A stretch of 64,000 nt of DNA from Cupriavidus sp. WGlv3 (GCF_023952475.1 NZ_JALHRX010000015.1:91426-155425), one strand, 5' to 3'; counted from the first letter of the stretch, positions 7,646 through 16,890 are shown. Notes: generated by a model not told the origin, from the sequence alone. Made by a program: numbers and translations.

Positions 7646-8931
7646 ACGTCGTCGGCCAGCCGCACGCCGGTGAACTGCCAGCGCTGGTGCGGATAGAAAA
7701 AGTTGCGGTAGGTCGCGCGGATATGCGATTCGGGGGTGACGCACGACCCGCCGCGCAGCACCATCTGGCCGCTCATGAACTTGCCGTTGTACTCGCCCAC
7801 CGCGCCCGCGTTGGGACGGAAGCCCGGATAGGGCAGATAGGCGCTGGCGGTCCATTCCCAGACGTCGCCGAACATCTGGCGCAGCACGCCGGCAGTGTTC
7901 TGGCGGTCCGGCAGCGGCCGCAGCGCGCGCCCCTCGACAAAATTCCCGGTGGCCGGCAGGCGGCTGGCGGCGTGCTCCCATTCCGCCTCGGTCGGCAGCC
8001 GGCGCTCGGCCCAGCGCGCGAACGCGTCGGCCTCATAGAAGCTGACGTGGGTCACCGGACTGTCGGGGTCGATCGGATGCATGCCGCGCAGCGTCATCTG
8101 CCACCAGGTGCCTTCGCGCTCTTCCCAGTAGAGCGGCGCCTGGATGCCTTGCTCTGCCACCCAGCGCCAGCCGTCGGACAGCCACAGCCCGGCGCTCTGG
8201 TAGCCGCCATCCTCGATGAACTCGAACCATTGCCGGTTGCTGACCGGGTGCGAGCACAGCGTGAAAGGGGCCAGGTAGGTCTTGTGGCGCGGCCCTTCGC
8301 AATCGAAGGCGAAGCTCTCGCCGCGGTGGCCGATCTCGACCAGCCCGCCGTCGAAGCCGATCCAGTCCGGCGCGGGCCGCGGGTCCGCAATCACCGGCGC
8401 GGGCAGTTCCGGGGCAAAGGCGGGGCGCAGCGGGTTCTGCGCGAACAAATGCAGCACATCGGTCAGCAGCAGTTCCTGGTGCTGCTGTTCGTGTTGCAGG
8501 CCAAGCGTGATCAGCGCCGCCTCGTCGTCCGTCTGGGCGCTGCCCAGCAGCGCCAGCATCGCCTCGTCGACGCCTTCGCGGTACGCCAGCACCTCGTCCA
8601 GCGACGGGCGTGTCAGCAGCCCGCGCTGAGGCCGCGGATGGCGCGCGCCGACCGCTTCATAGTACGAGTTGAAGAGATAGCGGTAGGCCGGGTCCACCGG
8701 CTCGTAGTCCGGGATGCGCGCGGCCAGCACGAATTCCTCGAAGAACCACGTGGTGTGCGCCAGGTGCCATTTTGCCGGGCTGGCGTCATCCATGGACTGC
8801 ACGGTGGCATCGGCATCGGACAGGTCGGCCACCAGGGTTTCGGTGGCGGCGCGGACATGCCGGTACTGCGAAAGCAGGGCGGGTTCGTGCGGCGGATGGA
8901 GGGCGGCTCCTGGCAACAGGGCTGAAGTCAT
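7642..8931 (-). CDS. egtB: EgtB-like sulfoxide synthase (ergothioneine type)
   Basis: 429 residues: an N-terminal DinB-like four-helix domain and a C-terminal formylglycine-generating-enzyme (FGE)-type domain, the EgtB architecture. EgtB is a nonheme-iron enzyme that joins hercynine and a thiol with O2. Iron-ligand candidates are His56 or His59 in KWHLAHTTW and the H-x3-H-x-E motif at His146, His150, Glu152. The C-terminus R-W-Q-F-T-G-V-R-L-A is typical. The ATG at 8931 is used because upstream sequence is Pro/Arg-rich noise. No egtD methyltransferase gene is adjacent, so hercynine supply must come from elsewhere, or the substrate differs (SenA of selenoneine synthesis is a relative). Confidence 0.85.
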   Translation of the reverse strand: MTSALLPGAALHPPHEPALLSQYRHVRAATETLVADLSDADATVQSMDDASPAKWHLAHTTWFFEEFVLAARIPDYEPVDPAYRYLFNSYYEAVGARHPRPQRGLLTRPSLDEVLAYREGVDEAMLALLGSAQTDDEAALITLGLQHEQQHQELLLTDVLHLFAQNPLRPAFAPELPAPVIADPRPAPDWIGFDGGLVEIGHRGESFAFDCEGPRHKTYLAPFTLCSHPVSNRQWFEFIEDGGYQSAGLWLSDGWRWVAEQGIQAPLYWEEREGTWWQMTLRGMHPIDPDSPVTHVSFYEADAFARWAERRLPTEAEWEHAASRLPATGNFVEGRALRPLPDRQNTAGVLRQMFGDVWEWTASAYLPYPGFRPNAGAVGEYNGKFMSGQMVLRGGSCVTPESHIRATYRNFFYPHQRWQFTGVRLADDV

Positions 8932-9121
8932 GCGGGCTCCCGGGTTGGATCGGTCGATGACTGCAGGCGGTGCGCCGCCGCGGCCAGGGGCCGGCGGCCG
9001 CGCGCCGCCCATGGCACGCGGGGCGCCGTAGCGCCCCGAACCATCATAGACCCGATCCGGTCCCGGGGCGAGCCGGCGCCGTCCTACAGCGCCGGCCCGG
9101 TCCCCGCGGACTCAGGTGGCT

Positions 9122-9742
9122 TCAGGCAGCCAGCGGGCTGGCATCGTTCAGCGCCGCGATCTCGGTGCGGGCGCTGGCCAGCCCGGCTTCGCGGAACTGC
9201 GGCCCCATCGCCAGGCCGTGGGCGCGCACGTAGGTGATGTCGGTGATGCCCATGAAGCGGAACACGATATCGACGGTCTTTTCATGCAGGTCCAGCTCGT
9301 TGGCATCCTGGCGCACGCCGCCGCGCGACGACACCACGATCACGCGCTTGCCGCCAGCCAGGCCCACCGGGCCGTTCTCGGTGTACTTGAAGGTGCGGCC
9401 AGCCTGCGCGACGCGGTCGATCCAGGCCTTGAGCTGGCTCGGGATGCTGAAGTTGTACTGCGGCACGCCCACCACCAGCACGTCGGCGGCGAGGAACTCG
9501 GCCAGCCACTGTTCGGTGCGCTCCAGCTCGGCCTGCTGCACGGCGTTCAGGCCGTCCTTGGGGCCGCCCAGCACGGGCAGAAGGTTGCCCGACAGGTGCG
9601 CCGGGGCGTCCTGGTCGAGGTCGCGCACGGTCACGGTGGCGCCGGGGTTGGCGGCGACCAGGTCGGCCACCACGCTGGCGGTCAGGCCGCGCGAAACAGA
9701 GTTGTCGCCGAGGACGCTGGAATCGATCTGCAGGATGTTCAT
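9122..9742 (-). CDS. azoR: FMN-dependent NADH:quinone oxidoreductase/azoreductase
   Basis: 206-residue flavodoxin-fold protein of the AzoR family, which reduces quinones and azo dyes with NADH and protects from thiol-specific stress. The flavin-binding motif Y-N-F-S-I-P-S-Q-L-K-A-W-I-D is near residue 96-110, and the SSRGG loop follows near residue 143. The start MNILQIDSSVL at 9742 is canonical. It is transcribed away from a LysR gene 162 bases off, with an inverted repeat between them, which suggests control by that regulator. Confidence 0.92.
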   Translation of the reverse strand: MNILQIDSSVLGDNSVSRGLTASVVADLVAANPGATVTVRDLDQDAPAHLSGNLLPVLGGPKDGLNAVQQAELERTEQWLAEFLAADVLVVGVPQYNFSIPSQLKAWIDRVAQAGRTFKYTENGPVGLAGGKRVIVVSSRGGVRQDANELDLHEKTVDIVFRFMGITDITYVRAHGLAMGPQFREAGLASARTEIAALNDASPLAA

Positions 9743-9799
9743 GTCTTTCTCCACAAGGATGCGGTTGCGATGGAGAAAAGATAGCGGCTGGCCATTGGT

Positions 9800-9839
9800 A
9801 TCGGTAGTGAGGCAAAATGCAAAGGATTGTTCTACCGAT
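9800..9839. promoter_or_regulatory. Inverted repeat in azoR-LysR intergenic region, candidate operator
   Basis: A perfect 8-base inverted repeat, ATCGGTAG at 9800-9807 and CTACCGAT at 9832-9839, separated by 24 bases. It lies between the divergent azoR and LysR genes. LysR regulators commonly bind such spaced dyads to control the divergent gene and themselves. Binding is inferred from position and symmetry only. Confidence 0.45.
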
Positions 9840-9904
9840 GCAACGCCATGCCGGATGGCAATCCCGCTGGATCGCGGGCCATCCGCGTGACTCCGGAGCC
9901 ATCC

Positions 9905-10852
9905 ATGCAAGACCTCAACGACCTGTCCCTGTTCGCCCAAGTGGTCGAGCACGGCAGTTTTTCCGCGGCCAGCCGCGCCACCGGCGTGCCCAAGTCGCGC
10001 CTGAGCCGGCGCATCGCCCAGCTCGAGCGCGAACTGGGCGTGCAGCTGCTACGCCGGACCACGCGCCAGGTGCGCGTGACCCCGCTGGGGGAATCCTTCT
10101 ACGAACGCTGCCGCGCCATGCTCAACGAGGCCGAGGCCGCGCGCGAGGTCATCGAACAGGCGCGCGAACAGCCCGGCGGCACGCTGCGGGTGAGCTGCCC
10201 GATCGCCATCGCCCAGATCCTGCTGGCGCCGGCGATCGGCCACTTCATGCGCGCCAACCCGGCGGTGCGCATCGAGCTGGAAACCACCAACCGGCGCGTC
10301 GACGTGATCGGCGAGGGCTTCGACCTGGCGCTGCGCGTGCGCGAGGTGATGGAAGACTCCAGCCTGGCGGTGCGCACCTTTGGCGAAAGCGAGCTGATGC
10401 TGGTGGCCAGCCCGGCGCTGCTCGACAGCATCGGCCGGCCGCGCACGCCGCAGGCGCTCGACGGCATGCCGGGCATGGGCCAGCAGCCGCACGACGGCAA
10501 GCACGTCTGGACCTTGCGCTGCAAGACCGGCGACTCGATCCAGATCGCCTACGATCCGCGCCTGGTCACCGACGAGTTCGCCTTGCTGCGCGAGGCCGCC
10601 ATCGCCGGCGTCGGCGTGGCCATGCTGCCGCGCATGTTCTGCCGCGAGGCGCTGGAGAACGGCGAGCTGGAACTGGTGCTGCCGCAGTACGACATGCCGG
10701 TCGGCACGCTGCACGCGGTGTTCCCGTCGCGCAAGGGCGTGACGCCGGCCACCCGGCGCTTTCTCGACTTCCTGGGCGAGGTGTTGCCCGAATGCGCGCA
10801 CAAGGTCGGCATGCAGCAGCCGCGCACGCCGGCGATGCACCGCGTGGTGTAG
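9905..10852 (+). CDS. LysR family regulator, probably of azoR
   Basis: 315 residues: N-terminal winged helix-turn-helix (G-S-F-S-A-A-S-R-A-T-G-V-P-K-S-R-L-S-R-R-I at about 19-39), linker helix, and a periplasmic-binding-like effector domain. The phase stays open upstream to 9827, but MQDLNDLSLF is the typical LysR start. The ligand is unknown; relatives divergent from azoR often sense quinones or other electrophiles. Intact length. Confidence 0.9.
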   Translation: MQDLNDLSLFAQVVEHGSFSAASRATGVPKSRLSRRIAQLERELGVQLLRRTTRQVRVTPLGESFYERCRAMLNEAEAAREVIEQAREQPGGTLRVSCPIAIAQILLAPAIGHFMRANPAVRIELETTNRRVDVIGEGFDLALRVREVMEDSSLAVRTFGESELMLVASPALLDSIGRPRTPQALDGMPGMGQQPHDGKHVWTLRCKTGDSIQIAYDPRLVTDEFALLREAAIAGVGVAMLPRMFCREALENGELELVLPQYDMPVGTLHAVFPSRKGVTPATRRFLDFLGEVLPECAHKVGMQQPRTPAMHRVV

Positions 10853-11029
10853 CGCTGCCCGCGGCATGTGCCGGCGCCATGTGCGAGGGCTGGTGACGGC
10901 CGCGTCGGTGCCGGCCCGCGTCGCGCATTTGCGCCTTTACGTTCACGCCGGCTCGCACTAAGGTACAGGGGCGAACCGTGCGCGTGAGGGCTAAGGCGCA
11001 TGGATCGATAACTTCTCACAGACAACGGC

Positions 11030-11035
11030 AAGGAG
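11030..11035 (+). promoter_or_regulatory. Shine-Dalgarno AAGGAG deciding the DoxX start
   Basis: AAGGAG lies 7 bases before the ATG at 11043 but only 1 base before the ATG at 11037. This favours 11043 as the translation start. Confidence 0.6.
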
Positions 11036-11042
11036 AATGGCC

Positions 11043-11462
11043 ATGGGTGGCTCTCAGGGTTCCCAGGACTTGGGCAAGGCGCTGCTGCGCATCGTGCTTG
11101 GCGTGTTGATCCTGATGCATGGCATCGCCAAGGTCACGGGCGCGTCCGGCATCGGTTTCGTGTCGAAGATGGTGGCCGACGCCGGCTTGCCGGCCTGGGT
11201 CGCCTACGGGGTCTACCTGGGCGAGGTCGTCGCACCGATCCTGCTGATCATCGGGCTGTGGAGCCGGCTGGCGGCGCTGGTGGTCGCCCTCAACATGCTG
11301 TTTGCCGTCGGGCTGGTGCATACCAAGGAGCTTGGCATGCTGTCCAATACCGGCGGCTGGGCCCTCGAGCTGCAGGGCATGTACCTGGGGGCGGCGCTGG
11401 CGGTGGTGCTGCTGGGGGCGGGCCGGCTCAGCGTGGGCGGCATCAACGGCAAGCTCAACTAG
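11043..11462 (+). CDS. DoxX family membrane protein
   Basis: About 139 residues with four hydrophobic segments, the DoxX fold. The N-terminal G-K-A-L-L-R-I-V-L-G-V-L-I-L-M-H-G-I motif is typical. DoxX proteins are small quinone- or oxidoreductase-associated membrane proteins; the specific role here is unknown. The start is set by the ribosome-binding site. It stands alone, 190 bases after the LysR gene and 60 before the DUF4136 lipoprotein gene. Confidence 0.85.
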   Translation: MGGSQGSQDLGKALLRIVLGVLILMHGIAKVTGASGIGFVSKMVADAGLPAWVAYGVYLGEVVAPILLIIGLWSRLAALVVALNMLFAVGLVHTKELGMLSNTGGWALELQGMYLGAALAVVLLGAGRLSVGGINGKLN

Positions 11463-11522
11463 CGCGACCCGCAAAACGCAATTCGCAACGCCTGCGCCGC
11501 CGTCAATTCCTGGAGATGTATC

Positions 11523-12113
11523 GTGAATGCGTTCCGGCAACTCTTCCCGGTTGCGATCCGGGGAACGATCCCCGCGGCGGTCGCGGCGCTGCTGCTGTCG
11601 GGCTGCGCCAGCGTGCCCGACATCAAGACCGACTACAACCGCGCCACCGACTTCAGCGCCTACCGCACCTTCGGCTTTGTCGAGCGTCCCGGCACCGACC
11701 GCGCCGGCTATGAAAGCCTGACCACCCAGTACTTCAAGACCGCGGTCCAGCGCGAACTGGGCGCGCGCGGCTACCGCTACGTGGCGCAGTCGCCGGACCT
11801 GCTGGTCAACTTCAATGCCAGGCTGCAGGAAAAGGTGGAGGTCAGCCCGGCACCCGCGCCGATGATGGGCTACTACGGCTATCGCGGCGGGCTGTATGCG
11901 CCGTGGCCGGGCTACGGCTTCTATAACGACGTCTACCGCTACACCGAGGGCACCGTGAACATCGACCTGGTCGACCGGCGCCAGATGAAGCTGGTGTGGG
12001 AAGGCGTGGCGGTCGGCAGCGTCGACACCAGCGACAAGGCCAGCGCCCAGCAGCGCATCGACAGGACCGTGGCGCAGATCTTCGCCAAGTACCCGTTCCG
12101 GGTCGGGCAGTAA
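11523..12113 (+). CDS. DUF4136 family lipoprotein
   Basis: 196 residues starting with GTG. A hydrophobic signal ends in the lipobox L-L-S-G-C with Cys near residue 28, so the mature protein is lipid-anchored. The rest matches DUF4136: F-S-A-Y-R-T-F-G-F and the C-terminal V-D-R-R-Q-M-K-L-V-W-E-G-V-A. A Tyr/Gly-rich loop (MMGYYGYRGGLYAPWPGYGFY) sits mid-protein. Function unknown; an envelope role is inferred. It ends 18 bases from the convergent EAL gene. Confidence 0.85.
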   Translation: MNAFRQLFPVAIRGTIPAAVAALLLSGCASVPDIKTDYNRATDFSAYRTFGFVERPGTDRAGYESLTTQYFKTAVQRELGARGYRYVAQSPDLLVNFNARLQEKVEVSPAPAPMMGYYGYRGGLYAPWPGYGFYNDVYRYTEGTVNIDLVDRRQMKLVWEGVAVGSVDTSDKASAQQRIDRTVAQIFAKYPFRVGQ

Positions 12114-12131
12114 GGCCGGCGCCGCCGCCGC

Positions 12132-13355
12132 TCAGGCCGGCGGCGTTGCCGCCGCCCGCTCGATGGCGTCGGCGACGAAGGCCTCCGCCGCCCTGGGCGC
12201 CGACCACAGGTAGCCCTGGCCGAGCGGACAGCCCAGGGCCCGCAGCGCGGCGCGCTGGGCGTCGGTCTCGATGCCCTCGGCCACGCACTCCAGCCCCAGT
12301 TCCCGGGCCAGGCCGATCATGCTGCGGCAGATCGTGGCGCGCTGGCCGTGCCCGTCGACTGCGGCGACGAACGACCGGTCCACTTTCAGTTGCGTGAACG
12401 GCAGGTCTGCCAGCAGCTTGAGCGTGGCGATGCCCACGCCGAAATCGTCGATCGCCACGCCATAGCCGAGCAGCCGCAGCCGGTTCAGCGCCACCGACAG
12501 CGCCAGCGTGTCCGGCACCGGGTAGCCCTCGGTCAGCTCCACCGTCAGCGCCTGCCGCGGCACGCCGCTGGCGGCCACCAGCGCCTCGAACGATTCCAGC
12601 ACGCCGGGCCGGCACAGGGTCTGCGCCGACGCGTTCAGGCCCATCGCAATCCCGACCCCGGCGGCGCGCAGGCGCTGCTGCGCCGCCAGGCACTGGCGCG
12701 CGACCAGGAAGAACACCGGGTCGGCCGCGTCCCGCGCCTCGAGCTGCGGGATGAACTGGTCGGGCGGTACCAGGCCATGCACGGGATGGCGCCAGCGCAC
12801 CAGCGCTTCGGCTCCGGCCAGGCGGCCGCTGGCGATATCGTGCTGGGGCTGCAGCATGACCAGCAGGTCCGAGCCGGCGCGGGTCGCGGCGAGCAGTTCC
12901 TCGGCGTCGGGCGTCCAGGCAGGCACGCCGGCCGCGGCATCCTGGCGCACCAGGGCATCGGCCAGGATCACTTCGAGCGCATCGCGCGACAGCGGCTTGC
13001 GCAGCGCGTGCACGCGCGGGATGCCGGCGGCATGCGCCAGGCCGCGGTTGGAATCGAGGATGTCTTCGGCCAGCGCCGTGACCCAGACCCACACCGGCGG
13101 CGCGCCGGCGAAGGCGCGCGGGCCGCGCCGGTGCAGCTCGGCGATCAGCTCGGGGCCATTGCAGCCGGGCATTTCGATATCGCACAGCACTACGTCGAAG
13201 GGCTCGCGCGCCAGCAGCTCGGCCGCCTGCGTGCCGTTGTGCGCGCTGGTGAGAGTCTGCACGCCGACATGGCGCAGCAGGCCCTCGGCGGCGGCGCGCT
13301 GGAACGGATGGTCTTCGACGACGAGGATGCGCAGCCTGGCGTAACGGATTGGCAT
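12132..13355 (-). CDS. Response regulator with EAL domain (cyclic-di-GMP phosphodiesterase)
   Basis: 407 residues: a receiver domain (acidic Asp15, phosphoacceptor Asp59 in C-D-I-E-M-P-G, Lys in L-R-K-P) followed by an EAL domain. The EAL signature is G-A-E-A-L-V-R-W, with E-L-T-E, I-D-D-F-G-V-G, L-K-V-D-R and A-E-G-I-E-T all present, so it should hydrolyse cyclic-di-GMP. The start at 13355 places the receiver domain at the very N-terminus; the open phase upstream is Arg/Pro noise. No histidine kinase is adjacent. It is divergent from ftsK. Confidence 0.9.
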   Translation of the reverse strand: MPIRYARLRILVVEDHPFQRAAAEGLLRHVGVQTLTSAHNGTQAAELLAREPFDVVLCDIEMPGCNGPELIAELHRRGPRAFAGAPPVWVWVTALAEDILDSNRGLAHAAGIPRVHALRKPLSRDALEVILADALVRQDAAAGVPAWTPDAEELLAATRAGSDLLVMLQPQHDIASGRLAGAEALVRWRHPVHGLVPPDQFIPQLEARDAADPVFFLVARQCLAAQQRLRAAGVGIAMGLNASAQTLCRPGVLESFEALVAASGVPRQALTVELTEGYPVPDTLALSVALNRLRLLGYGVAIDDFGVGIATLKLLADLPFTQLKVDRSFVAAVDGHGQRATICRSMIGLARELGLECVAEGIETDAQRAALRALGCPLGQGYLWSAPRAAEAFVADAIERAAATPPA

Positions 13356-13550
13356 GGAGCGTGAGGAGAAGGAAAGGGCGGCGGGCCGCCGGCATGCGAT
13401 GCGATCGGGTTTGCCGAATGGTAGCGCGGCGCGCCTGCGCCAAGCGCCGGCGGGGTGATGGCGTGGTGGTGAATGTGCCCGCGATCGCCCTGGCATTGTT
13501 GCGCAATGGCGTTGAAAAAGCGCCGCGTTACGAATATTTGCGCTTTCCGA

Positions 13551-13581
13551 TTCAATCGCCGACTGTCATAACCGCTACAAT
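13551..13581 (+). promoter_or_regulatory. Candidate sigma-70 promoter of ftsK
   Basis: A TACAAT -10 at 13576-13581, with a weak TTCAAT -35 at 13551-13556 and a long 19-base spacer. Initiation would fall about 20 bases before the ATG at 13607, within a 251-base divergent gap. The -10 is convincing, the -35 less so. Confidence 0.4.
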
Positions 13582-13606
13582 CGCTGCCCGGTGTTTTGAA
13601 GATGGC

Positions 13607-16600
13607 ATGTCGATAATGGGTTTGGGCTGGTTCGGGTTTTCGACTTTCTGGATAGTACCGCTGCTGTGGCGGCTGGTGACGCGCTGGCTGGCCGGCGAGC
13701 GGCGCCTGGCCGGGCCGGGCTCGCTGCGCGTGTGGCTGGGCACGCTGGCGGTGCTGTGCGCGAGCGCCAGCCTGGAGGCACTGACCAGCGGCGCGGATCC
13801 CGAATCGACCGCCGGCGGCGGCGTCGGACGCGCGCTGGCCGGCGGCTTCGGCAACCTGTTCGGCTGGACCGGTGCCTTGCTGCTGATGCTGGGCGTGCTG
13901 GCACTGGCCGCGCCGATGGTGTTCGGCGAAACCTGGCGCGGCCTGTTCGCGCGCAAGCCGCGCGGTGCCGCCGCGCCCGCCGCGGCGCCGGAAGAGGCGC
14001 CGGTGACCTTCGCCGCGACCCAGCCGCTGCGCGAGGCAGAGCGCCGCGACGCTCCGGCGGCAGGCAACGCCGGCTGGACCGCGCCCGCGCCGCGCCATCG
14101 CAGTTTTGAAGCCGTGTCCGCGCGCCGCCAGCCGGCCTGGCAGCCGCCGCGCCGCACCCGTGAGTCGCCGCCGCAGCCTGGCGAGCTATGGCTGCATCAT
14201 GCCGACGCGCCGGGTGCGCCCAAGCCGGTGCGCGCTCCGCAGCCAGCGCCGGCTGCCGCCGCGCCGGCAACGCGGCCCGCCCAGCCGGCGGCACGCCAGC
14301 CGTCCGCCGCTGCCGCGCCCGCACCGGCCCCCGCGCCGCGGCCGGCACAGCCGTTGCGCGGCACCGTAGTCAGCAGCCCGTTCCGCCAGCCGCAGCCGCT
14401 GGTCCGTTCGGCGATCACGACGCTGCCGGAAGCGTCCGCCAAGCCCGCCGCCGCGGCCGAGCTCGCTGTCGCCACGCAGGCGGCCGCCAGTGTCGAACCG
14501 GATGCCATCGCACCAGCGCAGGTAATCGCCGCATCCAAGACAGCGCCGACGCCAGCGCCGGAAATCGTGATGGCGGCGCCGGCCACTCCTTCCGTTCCGG
14601 TCGACGACGCTGTTACCGCCGTCCCGGCCGAACCTCTTGCGCTGGATGGCGAGGCCCCATCGCTGGCCGCGATCCGGCAGGAAGCGCTCGACCTGCTGGC
14701 CGAGTTGCAGGCGCTGGCGGGCAAGTCCGTGGTAGCGCCGTCTGCAGATCCGGCACCGGCCCAGTTGCCCGCGGCCATGCCCGAAGCTGCCGCGGATCTG
14801 GCCATCGACGCGAACGCATCGGGGCCCGGCCTGGTTGCGACACAACCGCCGGCTGACGTTGCGGCGGAAGCGCCCATCGAAGCCGAAGCCGAAGCCGAAA
14901 CTCTTTTGGCCGACGTGCCGGAAAGCACGAGCGAGACCGCTCAGGAACGCGAAGCAAGCGTGCCTGATCACGACGCCGACGCCGTGGCCCACGCCGTGGC
15001 AAGCTCCGCGATGGAGGAGGGCAGCGAGCCCGAGTCTGAGGCCGTGGCGCTGGTCGCGGCGGAAGACGCCGGCACGGAAAGCGCCCTGATGGATGGCAAC
15101 GATCTGGTCGGCGAAGCCGTCGAGCCGGAGGACTTGCCGACCGTCGACTTGGCGGATGCAGCCGATGCCGTGGCAGCTGCCGAGGCGGTCGAGCCTGCCG
15201 CATCCACCGAAGTCCAGGCAGCCGTCGAAGTCACGCCAGACAGCCCGCCCCCCGCCAAGCCTCGCATCGTGCTGCCCGCCGTGGTCGGGCGCACCGTGCC
15301 GCTGGCAGCCGCGACGCCGCCTGCGCACGCCCCCGCGCCCGCACCGGTGGCGCCACCGCAGCCGCGTCCCGTGGTCGACTACCGCCTGCCGCCGTCGGAC
15401 TTGCTGGAGAGCGAAGTCGACAGCGCCGAGCAGGTATCGGAAGAACGCCTGCGCGAAACCGGCGAACTGATCGAACAGCGGCTGGCCGAGTTCAAGGTGC
15501 CGGTCGCCGTGGTCGGCGCCGGCGCTGGGCCGGTGATCACCCGCTTCGAGGTCGAGCCCGCCATGGGCGTGCGCGGCGCGCAGGTGGTGGGGCTGATGAA
15601 GGACCTGGCGCGCGCGCTGGGCGTAACCTCGATCCGCGTGGTCGAGACCATTCCGGGCAAGACCTGCATGGGGCTGGAGCTGCCCAATGCGCGCCGGCAG
15701 ATGATCCGGCTGTCCGAGATCGTCAACGCGGCCTCGTTCCAGGCGCATCATTCGCGGCTGGTGCTGGCGATGGGCAAGGACATCACCGGCAATCCGGTGG
15801 TGACCGACCTGGCGCGCGCGCCGCACCTGCTGGTGGCCGGTACCACCGGCTCCGGCAAGTCGGTGGCGGTCAACGCCATGATCCTGTCGATGCTGTACAA
15901 GGCCACGCCGGAAGACGTGCGCCTGATCATGATCGACCCCAAGATGCTGGAGCTGTCGGTCTACGAGGGCATTCCGCACCTGCTGGCGCCGGTGGTCACC
16001 GACATGAAGCAGGCCGCGCACGCGCTCAACTGGTGCGTCGGCGAAATGGAAAAGCGCTACAAGCTGATGTCGGCGCTGGGCGTGCGCAACCTGGCCGGCT
16101 ACAACCAGAAGATCCGCGCCGCCGAGGCCGCCGGGCAGAAGGTGCCCAACCCGTTCTCGCTGACGCCGGATGCGCCCGAGCCGCTGTCGCGCCTGCCCAT
16201 GATCGTGGTGGTGATCGACGAGCTGGCCGACCTGATGATGGTCGCCGGCAAGAAAATCGAGGAACTGATCGCGCGCCTGGCGCAGAAGGCGCGCGCCGCC
16301 GGCATCCACCTGATCCTGGCCACGCAGCGCCCCTCGGTCGATGTGATCACGGGCCTGATCAAGGCCAATATCCCCACGCGCGTGGCATTCCAGGTCTCGT
16401 CCAAGATCGATTCGCGCACCATCCTCGACCAGATGGGGGCCGAGAGCCTGCTGGGCCAGGGCGACATGCTGTTCCTGCCGCCGGGCACCGGCTATCCGCA
16501 GCGCGTGCATGGCGCCTTTGTCGCCGACGACGAAGTGCATCGCGTGGTCGAGCACTGGAAGCAGTTCGGCGAGCCCGACTACGATGAGGCCATTCTCGCC

Positions 16601-16858
16601 GGCGACCCGGCCGAGGCCGGCGGCGCGGACCTGTTCGGCGATGGCGGCGGCGACGGCGAGGCCGACCCGCTCTATGACGAGGCCGCCAGCTTCGTGCTGA
16701 CCAGCCGTCGCGCCTCGATCTCGGCGGTGCAGCGGCAGTTGCGCATCGGCTACAACCGCGCGGCGCGGCTGATCGAGCAGATGGAAGCGGCCGGGCTGGT
16801 CTCGCCGATGGGCCGCAACGGCGCGCGCGACGTGCTGGCGCCCGGGCCGGCCGACTGA
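13607..16858 (+). CDS. ftsK: FtsK/SpoIIIE DNA translocase, long-linker form
   Basis: 1083 residues. About three hydrophobic segments (near residues 3-25, 40-60 and 85-110) are followed by a very long Ala/Pro/Glu linker to about residue 590, then the motor. The motor has Walker A G-T-T-G-S-G-K-S near 745, Walker B I-V-V-V-I-D-E near 865, and a C-terminal winged-helix gamma domain (about 1023-1083) that would read polar KOPS sites. It pumps DNA at the septum. ATG 13607 (MSIMGLGWF) is chosen because upstream residues are non-conserved. Standard FtsK has four membrane helices, so this is likely one of the two FtsK paralogs found in Burkholderiales. Confidence 0.92.
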   Translation: MSIMGLGWFGFSTFWIVPLLWRLVTRWLAGERRLAGPGSLRVWLGTLAVLCASASLEALTSGADPESTAGGGVGRALAGGFGNLFGWTGALLLMLGVLALAAPMVFGETWRGLFARKPRGAAAPAAAPEEAPVTFAATQPLREAERRDAPAAGNAGWTAPAPRHRSFEAVSARRQPAWQPPRRTRESPPQPGELWLHHADAPGAPKPVRAPQPAPAAAAPATRPAQPAARQPSAAAAPAPAPAPRPAQPLRGTVVSSPFRQPQPLVRSAITTLPEASAKPAAAAELAVATQAAASVEPDAIAPAQVIAASKTAPTPAPEIVMAAPATPSVPVDDAVTAVPAEPLALDGEAPSLAAIRQEALDLLAELQALAGKSVVAPSADPAPAQLPAAMPEAAADLAIDANASGPGLVATQPPADVAAEAPIEAEAEAETLLADVPESTSETAQEREASVPDHDADAVAHAVASSAMEEGSEPESEAVALVAAEDAGTESALMDGNDLVGEAVEPEDLPTVDLADAADAVAAAEAVEPAASTEVQAAVEVTPDSPPPAKPRIVLPAVVGRTVPLAAATPPAHAPAPAPVAPPQPRPVVDYRLPPSDLLESEVDSAEQVSEERLRETGELIEQRLAEFKVPVAVVGAGAGPVITRFEVEPAMGVRGAQVVGLMKDLARALGVTSIRVVETIPGKTCMGLELPNARRQMIRLSEIVNAASFQAHHSRLVLAMGKDITGNPVVTDLARAPHLLVAGTTGSGKSVAVNAMILSMLYKATPEDVRLIMIDPKMLELSVYEGIPHLLAPVVTDMKQAAHALNWCVGEMEKRYKLMSALGVRNLAGYNQKIRAAEAAGQKVPNPFSLTPDAPEPLSRLPMIVVVIDELADLMMVAGKKIEELIARLAQKARAAGIHLILATQRPSVDVITGLIKANIPTRVAFQVSSKIDSRTILDQMGAESLLGQGDMLFLPPGTGYPQRVHGAFVADDEVHRVVEHWKQFGEPDYDEAILAGDPAEAGGADLFGDGGGDGEADPLYDEAASFVLTSRRASISAVQRQLRIGYNRAARLIEQMEAAGLVSPMGRNGARDVLAPGPAD

Positions 16859-16890
16859 GCGTGCCGCCACCACGGCCCGAAGGAGGCAGC

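Noticed and set aside
14186..16873. Minus-strand open frame of about 895 codons opposite ftsK
   Set aside because: Same cause: it mirrors the Ala/Pro linker and motor of FtsK and has no conserved motif.
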